Source: Actinostola sp. cb2023 (taxonomy: Eukaryota > Cnidaria > Anthozoa > Actiniaria > Actinostolidae). Taken from it: a stretch of DNA of 64,000 nucleotides. Shown one piece after another: positions 57,075 through 64,000 of this stretch. Position 1 is the first letter of the stretch. The number at the start of each line of letters is the position of its first letter. The stretch spans positions 84,053 to 148,052 of the forward strand of contig JAUJYZ010001268.1 in the NCBI GenBank assembly GCA_033675265.1, given 5' to 3'. Below the pieces are notes generated by a model that saw only the letters and a program-made list of their open reading frames with translations, was not told the DNA's origin and made no database searches. The translations under genes and the position numbers were made by a program.

Positions 57075-58503
57075 TCTACTTTTACGTAAATATGGTATAT
57101 ATCAAAACTCATTTGTAGATTTTGCAGTAAACTTTATATGAATTTTCGATCACCTTTTCGAAGAAAATTAAAAGACTTCCTCAAGTATGTTAAGAGGCTG
57201 TCCGCGTAAGAACCGACCAATAGCTTCCGCCTCAAAAAATAAGTTGAACTCGTTTTAAGTTGGTGGATAGGCACAACCAAGCTAACTATGAAAATCAATT
57301 TCTTTCGTCTCAATTCTAATTATTTTTTAAGATATGACTTCTCGAAGATGAGATCGACCGACAAGGCAAAAATCTGGTCTAAAATAGCGATGACCAAAAT
57401 CCACTCGCATTGCGTTCACGCATCGTAAAATGATCGCTTATTGTGACAACTGACAACATTTATATCTAATGATGTGATTTGGGATCTAAGATTGAATAAA
57501 ATTGGAACTATTTTCTGTTTATCGGTACTGAATTACAACACACTGAAAGCCAAGCTGACGAAACTGCCCATATTCAACGACAATTTTCTCCGTTGTGGGA
57601 CCAGATATGGGAAAGTAATAACTTTACCCCAAATAAAGAAGGGTTGCTTTTTGTAAATGTCCAAAAAAAATGGCGGATCTCTCGATCTAAGCGGGAAAAA
57701 AATTATCCAAAGTCGAATAAATTACCTCTATCTCGCGACATCACAGCCACTTCCGGTTTCATTGTTTACCAAGTCAAGGTCAAGTCCATAGCAGCCTCTT
57801 GGTCCAGGAAGGCGATTAGAGCACTAGAGACAACGCTTAATGGTAAAATCAGAATCATTTACTGCTGTTTTGAAATATAATTTAGTCTTCAGGTCGTTAG
57901 AATTGACTTGAGATTCCCCGCCGACAATGACAGATACATTGAGATACATATAAAACATTTCAGATTCCTCGCTATTTGATTTTCGGTCCAACACAGATTA
58001 GGATAGGCCTTGAATTCAGTAAGCGATCCATTATTAAACATATGTGTAAGAAAATAAGCACATTGAACCCGTTATTGCTAAAATACTTCTCGCTAATAGA
58101 AGATTTGAAAAAAACATATGTGTGGCCTAATCTGGGTAACCGCTGAGCAGTTTTGTTCTAGCTCCCTGATTTGCATATCGGTAAGAATTCATATTACTTT
58201 AACTTTAAAAAGTTTTTACATGTATTAAAATCAGAGATTTATTATCAAATAATTTATTAAGACATTTTTATTTTTTTTGAGTATACGATGACATCTCTAT
58301 TACTTACACGTAATATTATTCGACTTTGCCATGATAGCGCTCAGAAATGGAAAAAAAACTTGTTATTTTTCGTCATTCTGCATTCTCCCCATTACTGCAT
58401 CTCGTTTCCTATAAACAGTGTTCACATTTTTATGTGGCCGGAATTTCTTCTTTTTTTCTGTCCATTTTTCTTTCATCTTCTTTTCTTTCATGAAGTGCAC
58501 GCT
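57075..58503. other. AT-rich spacer
   Basis: No gene or clear repeat was recognised. It forms the 3' flank of the minus-strand transposase-like gene that ends at 58504. Confidence 0.35.
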
Positions 58504-59040
58504 CTACTTAGAACATGAACATTCTTTTACAAGTTTCTCAATTTTCACAATAAAGTCCTTCTTTCGATCCTTTGCCTTGAAGCTTATTTCAAAGAAACGA
58601 CACATCTCTTTCAGCATGTTAACATTAAAAGTGGAGAGCCTATTTGATTGGTAGTATTCACAGATGTCGTAGACATCGTACACGATGGGGTGGCTAAAGC
58701 CGACCTCTTCCATCACTAGCTGTAATTGCTCAAGTTGCTCGTCCACCAGACACTCCCCAAAATCGTCTTCTTCAACAACATCTGTTGCTCCTATTGCTGC
58801 GCTCTTTTTTCTCGTGTTCGCCATTCGTGAGAAAAATCCTTGTACCTGCGTTTTCGTTAGCCATTCCTCTCTTGTGAACATTCTCTCGTTGTTTACTGTT
58901 CTTGCCTTTCTCATATCCTTCACAACTTGCTCTGGGTTGCACTTTTGTCCAGTTCTCTCTCCCAGGTTAAATTTTGCTGTAAGGTAGACTTTCACGGCTT
59001 GGGAGAATTGCGTCGCGCCCCCTCTCATAACGAGCCAGAA
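58504..59040 (-). CDS. Transposase-like gene, last exon with SAP-like domain
   Basis: It encodes RGGATQFSQAVKVYLTAKFN, then GERTGQKCNPEQVVKDMRKA and FTREEWLTKTQVQGFFSRMA. It finishes with an acidic linker and a helical SAP-like motif (LSTFNVNMLKEMCRFFEISF) and CSCSK. From memory, the block (R/Q)FS..VK.YL...F..GE.TG.K..P..V..(M)R......F...EWLT..Q...FFSR is the C terminus of the uncharacterised cnidarian family to which 61112-63598 belongs. The exon at 61112 ends just where this one should begin, so I join them across a 2-kb intron. The exact acceptor is uncertain. Confidence 0.55.
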   Translation of the reverse strand, partial: FWLVMRGGATQFSQAVKVYLTAKFNLGERTGQKCNPEQVVKDMRKARTVNNERMFTREEWLTKTQVQGFFSRMANTRKKSAAIGATDVVEEDDFGECLVDEQLEQLQLVMEEVGFSHPIVYDVYDICEYYQSNRLSTFNVNMLKEMCRFFEISFKAKDRKKDFIVKIEKLVKECSCSK

Positions 59041-59062
59041 CGTCTTAGTTACCAAAGATATG

Positions 59063-59085
59063 CGGGAAATTTTCCCGCATATTTG
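59063..59085. repeat. Short perfect palindrome
   Basis: TATGCGGGAAATTTTCCCGC followed by ATA can form an 11-pair stem. It lies in the proposed intron just upstream of the last exon on the minus strand. Confidence 0.7.
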
Positions 59086-59364
59086 AGATTCCTCTTGACA
59101 CTACGCTTATAACAGAGCACCACAGGCGACAAAATTATGTCAAGTGATTGTCAACAAATTGATCGTTTATATGAATAAACCGATCGAGAACAAATGTATT
59201 TACATATATTGAACGTGATATATACCAACAATGACTCTAAAGCCATTTTTATTCGGCCATAAAAACATAATAAGAGGAAAATTATAAATTTAGGACGTAT
59301 TATAACATTGTATAGATAGATACCAATTGCAAGGATATGTACAAGGATCGACATATTGATATAC

Positions 59365-59750
59365 TCAGTAGAGATGCAGCTTGGCAGTATACTGACATGA
59401 TTGTTTATAGGCTGATTTATCAGTATAAACTGATTCCCAGCTCAGTAGAGATGCAGTTTGGTGTTATACATGATTGTTACGGGCTGATTTATCAGTATAA
59501 ACTGATTCCCGGCTCAGTAGAGATGCAGTTTGGTGTTACATGATTGTTACGGGCTGATTTATCAGTATAAACTGATTCCCAGCTCAGTAGAGATGCAGTT
59601 TGGTGTTACATGATTGTTACGGGCTGATTTATCAGTATAAACTGATTCCCAGCTCAGTAGAGATGCAGTTTGGTGTTACATGATTGTTACGGAGGGCGAT
59701 TTATCAGTGTAAACTGATTCCCGGCCCAGCTCAGTAGAGTTGCATTTTAT
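59365..59750. repeat. About 71-bp tandem repeat, five units
   Basis: The unit contains GATTTATCAGTATAAACTGA, TTCCCAGCTCAGTAGAGATG and CAGTTTGGTGTTACATGATT. It lies within the intron proposed above. From 59751 to 60465 nothing was recognised. Confidence 0.9.
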
Positions 59751-60474
59751 TCTAATATGAAGTTAGCGCTAAGTTACAGTGCAATCCCTGTGACTGTGTC
59801 ACGATCGAGGCCGATCGGGAATTGAAATAAAATATTGCGGGAATTAAGAATGATCGGATGTATGCGCAGATCATCAATTAAACTTACCTTCGGAAGGCAA
59901 GTTAGATTTTACATGGATTGTAATATATTTTAACATTCATCAGGGATCCTAAGTACCTGGAGCTTAAAATACAGTAGGTAGTACAAAATGATTCCACGTA
60001 CTTTTGTTGGATAGGCATCTTTATCTTCGGAGATAATTTCTGAAAGAACTCCATTAGCTTGCATTCGATAATCGCTACATTTTGGCGGGAAAGATGGCGA
60101 CGATTCTGTATTATAATTATTAAGATCGCCGAACGAGTTGGCTACACGGACATGAGATTCTGGAGCTCTTGGTCGTTAACACATGAGGTTGGGTTTCAAT
60201 TCTGTCTAAGAATCCCAGCCAGAACACAATAGCTCAGACACATGCATGTGAACGTAAACCTCTTCTTCTTTGGTCGCCTCCATCAAATACTCGATGATCT
60301 ATTTGCGCGCCATTTACATCATGCAAGCGAAATTGCCTTGATTTGCAGAGGAAAACAGAGAGAAAGCACAGCTCTTTGGAATATTTTGTTGATTGCCCAC
60401 AAATTCTGCTGTTCGATCAGTTCCTACCCTGTTTATCAGTGATTGCCGCATCGATCCCACGGCCTCGATCAACA

Positions 60475-60937
60475 TAGCCTGCGAATACAGCCGCTTTTTT
60501 ACGCTCGCCACAGGGGTCTCCCGAAAGAAGCGTCTGCGGAGTGAGGCCCAAATTCCTGTACTGTGACCTCTGAGGTCATGACAGCTCGTGTTGTAAATCT
60601 GATACAACACAGCCGCTCATGTTGTGAACACTAATTCCAAACGGCCTGAGTTTGTTGATTCGGCAATCAAAGTTATTGTAGAACATGATTTTATTCATCT
60701 GTGCATATGATAAGTCCGATACAATCGCCCACGGCTCGACATTGTAATATTTTGTTCAGGTCGTTGAGTTTAATTTATGCAAATAATGTGATTACCAGCA
60801 AGCTGACCAATCAGCTTCTTTGACCAGAATCGGGTCAAAAATGACGTCACAGTACAGGAATTTGGGCCTCACTCCGCAGACGCTTCTTTCGGGAGACCCT
60901 GTGGCGATCGTAAAAAAGCGGCTGTATTCGCAGGCTA
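60475..60937. mobile_element. Mutator-like foldback MITE with 9-bp target duplication
   Basis: Arms of about 95 bp (TAGCCTGCGAATACAGCCGC ... GGAGTGAGGCCCAAATTCCT ... GTACTGTGAC) are inverted copies. The flanks repeat CGATCAACA directly at 60466-60474 and 60938-60946. A 9-bp duplication fits Mutator-like elements. No coding content. It is nested in the intron of the transposase-like gene. Confidence 0.85.
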
Positions 60938-61111
60938 CGATCAACACGGCTCAGTAACTTTATTTACAACTTCAAAATCGCGCTCGCTTGTCAGAACTCA
61001 TTTGATGAGAGTGCACAGAAATGTATTGCTACGGAAAGAAGGCAAACAACTAATTAATTGGCCTTTGAAAGACAATGTTGACATATAGTAATTCGATCGA
61101 TAGCAACCGCG

Positions 61112-62010
61112 CTACCCCATTGTGACCATTATAACTTGGCTCTGGCTCCTTATGCCCTTATGTAGCGCCCATCCCTCGGATAACTTCGGCCCGGCAGCAA
61201 TCTCTGCACTAGTGTCAACACTCTCTTTGCAGGTGGCAGGAGTACTGGAGTCCATATGCACTGTCAAACACCTGTTAGCCCAATCCTTACGGATCTTATC
61301 ATACATACTTGTAGACCTCGGGCTGTGTTCTCCCACATCAAGGTGTAACTCCAGGTCTGAGAACTTTACGAAGGATTCCGTACACCCTGGCTGCGTGCAT
61401 GAAAACAGTGGTTGGCGTTTGTCGTGGTCCGCTTTAGGGTAGCCAAGATTAAAGACCCGAGATTGTCGCATGTCAAAAAACGGTTCCTCGACGATCATCC
61501 CTGTTGGTCCTTGTGGTTTTAAGATAAGGCGTTTGTAAGGGACAAGCTTCCCTCTTCCAATCCCGTAGCATCGCCAGACGCGCACGCCATCTTTCTCGAA
61601 GGAGAAATTGTGATACTTGCTGAATCCCTCTATCTTCTTGACTTCAATGGTTTTCCCTGCCTCGTTGACAGAGCACACAGCTGCGGTTGTACCTTTTACT
61701 GGCCTCTCATCTAACGCCGTCTGCATGTCGCGAGCGTTCACGATGTCGTGGCCTTCATTAGAGAAAGTTCTGATGGCAGCTTTCATGGGACATAAAATCC
61801 TGTCACATATGTCTTTGCCGTGTTGTGGCTCTGAGTGGTCTAGGCGACCGATGGTGACCCTTGTGCGTTTGCTCACATCCCTCAGGGCTGCTATCAGGTT
61901 GTTATTGTGATAGCAGCCCGCCTCATCAGAGCGAATGTATACTTTGGTCAGATACGGGTTCTCCAGCTTCATCTTGACCAGCAGATCTTATACGATTGAT
62001 ACCACTGCAT
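61112..62010 (-). pseudogene. Transposase-like gene, central exon portion
   Basis: It continues the frame broken at 62031. It contains VYIRSDEAGCYHNNNLIAAL, with an Asp in an RNase H-like setting, and HGKDICDRILCPMKAAIRTF. The C-terminal part holds a C2H2 finger (C192, C197, H210, H216 in SCTQPGCTESF...LELHLDVGEH). It ends GWALHKGIRSQSQ, where a donor-like GTTATA follows. An in-frame TAA at about 61988 and a one-base shift at about 62030 separate it from the upstream part. Both lesions fall in a conserved stretch (DSCTQDW), so they are damage rather than an intron. Confidence 0.6.
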
Positions 62011-62030
62011 ACCAGTCTTGTGTACATGAA

Positions 62031-63598
62031 TCAAACAGTGTGCGCAAAAGACCTTACTTCTATTTCTTTGGTTTCCTTGCTTTTCATGATAACACTGGAA
62101 ATGTGCCAGCTCAAACCTCGTTTGCCAAACCATTCAGATTGTTTCTCTCTGAACTTTAGTTGGTTAAATTTCATGGCCCAGTCCATTACAACTAACGCCT
62201 CCTCGCCGGCCTTCATATCATGCAGAAAATCTTGCTTTGCTCTCTCCTGATTAGATGCTCGTAGTACATGGGCTTTCCAGTCCAGGATATTCGATCTTGC
62301 ACAGTTAAAGTCATGATTCAGATCCTCCTTCTGCTCTTCGCTATAAAACGTGAGATCAAAGTTGTTGATGTTGTCTTCTATTTCTCTAAGAGTACATCTA
62401 AGAGATTCACACTGGTCGCAGAGAACATTATGCGCATGTTCACAATGCATTCTAAAAGCCTCATCTGTATTATCGCTAAGTGCGTAGTCTTGACAATGAT
62501 CAGCGCATGTGCTCTGACCCTCGGCGCAGTGGATCTGGTACTCAGTCTTGAGGTAACGTCTACTAGCATCCAGTTGCTTCTTTGTGTTATTACACCACGA
62601 GAGCTTAGCACCTGACTCCCCAAGCTCATCCACGATTTTCTCCAAAGTCTCGAAACCTGCCGCACCATCTGTGGCGATATTATCGAGGCCCTGTAGACAT
62701 TTTCTTTGAGATGCCCCTCTAACGTCAAGAATTTTAAACAGAGTCGCTCTGCTGAGTGGCGAAAACTTCTCTTCCTCGCAATATTGGTAGTACTGATTGA
62801 TCATAGTAGACCTCGTGACCGTGCGAATGACGTTCGGCATGGTTACCTTTTGTCCTGAGTCGAGCTTGAGAATTCTAGTGCCGAAGGCGACGTCTTGCCA
62901 GAAGTAAGGTCTGTTGGTGAAGTCAATGAAATGGTCCACTTTTGGCATGGACAGACGCACGCGGTGTTGGACTGGTTTGGAATCAACCACGCCCGGGCCA
63001 AACGCTTTGGCGTGTTTCCTTGCTTGCTTTATCTGCCAATGGGTGAGTGTTTCATATGGCTCGTGGAGTTTGATTAGCTTCTCAGCAGGATACCGGTACA
63101 CGTACAGACTTAGTATCTGGATTTTAACGTTTCGAGATGGCGCATCCCTGTATGCAGTCATAAGTGCTGCTAGCTCTCCACTTACATCGTTGTCTTCGTC
63201 TCTTTGCATTGGTCGACACACAGAATCAAACAATTCCTTCGCAGCTTTTGGCGCCACTACCTCGCATACCACACGACAGCCTTCCAATGCTCTCTCTTTA
63301 GACTCGTCTTGCATTGATTTGCTTGTGTTCTTCCAGGTTGTTGTCAAGCGCGATGTAAGAGGCTCAAACTCATCTGAAGACAATCCAGACGCCGCACTGA
63401 GTTTTTCCATGGCATCGTTGTAAATTGCGAGTGTTTCACTGTCATTCAATTCACCACCTGATTCCTCTTGCGAACTGTTGCTGTCCTGATCAGTCAATAC
63501 ACTTGGCGTCCAGTCAGGTTCAGGACGTCTGGAAGGCATTGGTGTATTTGCAAAGCTCAGCCGTGGCTCACTGTACTTGAAATCTTCCTCTCTGTGCC
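62031..63598 (-). pseudogene. Transposase-like gene, N-terminal exon portion
   Basis: It opens after an acceptor-like GTATTGTACAG at 63599; the ORF has no ATG at its start. The N-terminal part is acidic (SVLTDQDSNSSQEESGGELN). Midway is a DNA-binding-like block (FSPLSRATLFKILDVRGASQ). A Cys/His cluster follows: HCAEGQSTCADHCQDY and HCEHAHNVLCDQCESL. Near the end is VVMDWAMKF, a candidate first catalytic Asp, then WFGKRGLSWHISSV. The whole gene belongs to a family I remember only as multi-copy, unnamed proteins in cnidarians and other invertebrates. The D...D...D/E layout and a zinc finger suggest a DDE-type transposase of no superfamily I can assign. Confidence 0.6.
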
Positions 63599-63605
63599 TG
63601 TACAA

Positions 63606-64000
63606 TACAAATACAAGTTCGGTCAGGTAACACTCAGTCTATATTTTTATTCGCTTTTATTGCCTTTGTTAGGGCGGGTAAATAAACTTAGTTCGTTCCT
63701 GTACAAGCATTTTTTTTTTTTACATCTTTTTATTACTGCTATGCTAGAAGTTACGTTTGCGTCAGCCAGCGCCCCTCAGATGCACCTCGTCTAAAACCCA
63801 GGATCCTCATCGGTCTCACCTTCGAAGCTTTACGGGTGACTAACTTTATCGAAATGAGTGTATATAGATTTATAACCAATTTATAGGGGGTTAACTTAAT
63901 ATGGGGATTCAGTTCCCCCCTGTTGACACCCTTTTTGTAAACATTGTCATCTTACAAATAAAGTTGTTATAAACATCTTTTTGGCTAAATGTGGGGGGGG
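63606..64000. other. Upstream flank of the transposase-like gene
   Basis: No gene was seen. The window ends in poly-G, possibly a contig edge. Confidence 0.35.

Overview
The window is nuclear DNA of an animal, most probably an anthozoan cnidarian (coral or sea anemone). It is AT-rich and intron-bearing, with long (TAA)n tracts and hundreds-of-bases palindromes. It carries duplicated PAN/fibrinogen-like secreted-protein exons of a kind I associate with coral skeletal-matrix proteins, plus transposon families I associate with cnidarian genomes. The species assignment is an inference. No bacterial, plasmid or organelle signal was seen.

Host genes. (1) Two copies of a PAN + fibrinogen-like gene lie on the minus strand: copy A (exons 16936-16621, 16278-16129 and 1203-620) and copy B (43850-43532, 43412-43263 and 41410-40831). 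Copy A's last intron has grown to about 15 kb through inserted elements. Copy B has a one-base frameshift in its last exon. (2) One intronless rhodopsin-like GPCR lies at 26225-25260. Its last codons and 3' UTR, including a poly(A) signal, have been tandemly amplified into a 1.5-kb minisatellite downstream of the gene.

Mobile elements make up most of the rest. There is a TTAA-flanked 3.5-kb element (1982-5510) and a 5'-truncated Penelope-like element with inverted ends and hammerhead-like cores (5769-6686). A 7.1-kb element with about 300-bp inverted arms encodes a spliced SAP-domain protein (6958-14074). A Ty3/gypsy-type element has 156/154-bp LTRs and a TACG target duplication (31625-38849). 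It is unusual in having a MYND zinc finger in its own reading frame between Gag and protease, and peptide tandem repeats in both Gag and the integrase tail. A PIF/Harbinger element has TTA target duplications (45842-48796). A decayed BEL/Pao element has 405/400-bp LTRs and a TCGCT duplication (51746-57069). A split transposase-like gene (63598-58504) carries repeats in its intron, one of them a 463-bp Mutator-like foldback with a 9-bp duplication (60475-60937). Many short foldback elements and dispersed repeats fill the gaps.

The genes do not form one pathway. The interesting material is the architecture of the elements, the GPCR-tail minisatellite and the nested insertions. All positions were read by eye, and no alignment or database search was run.
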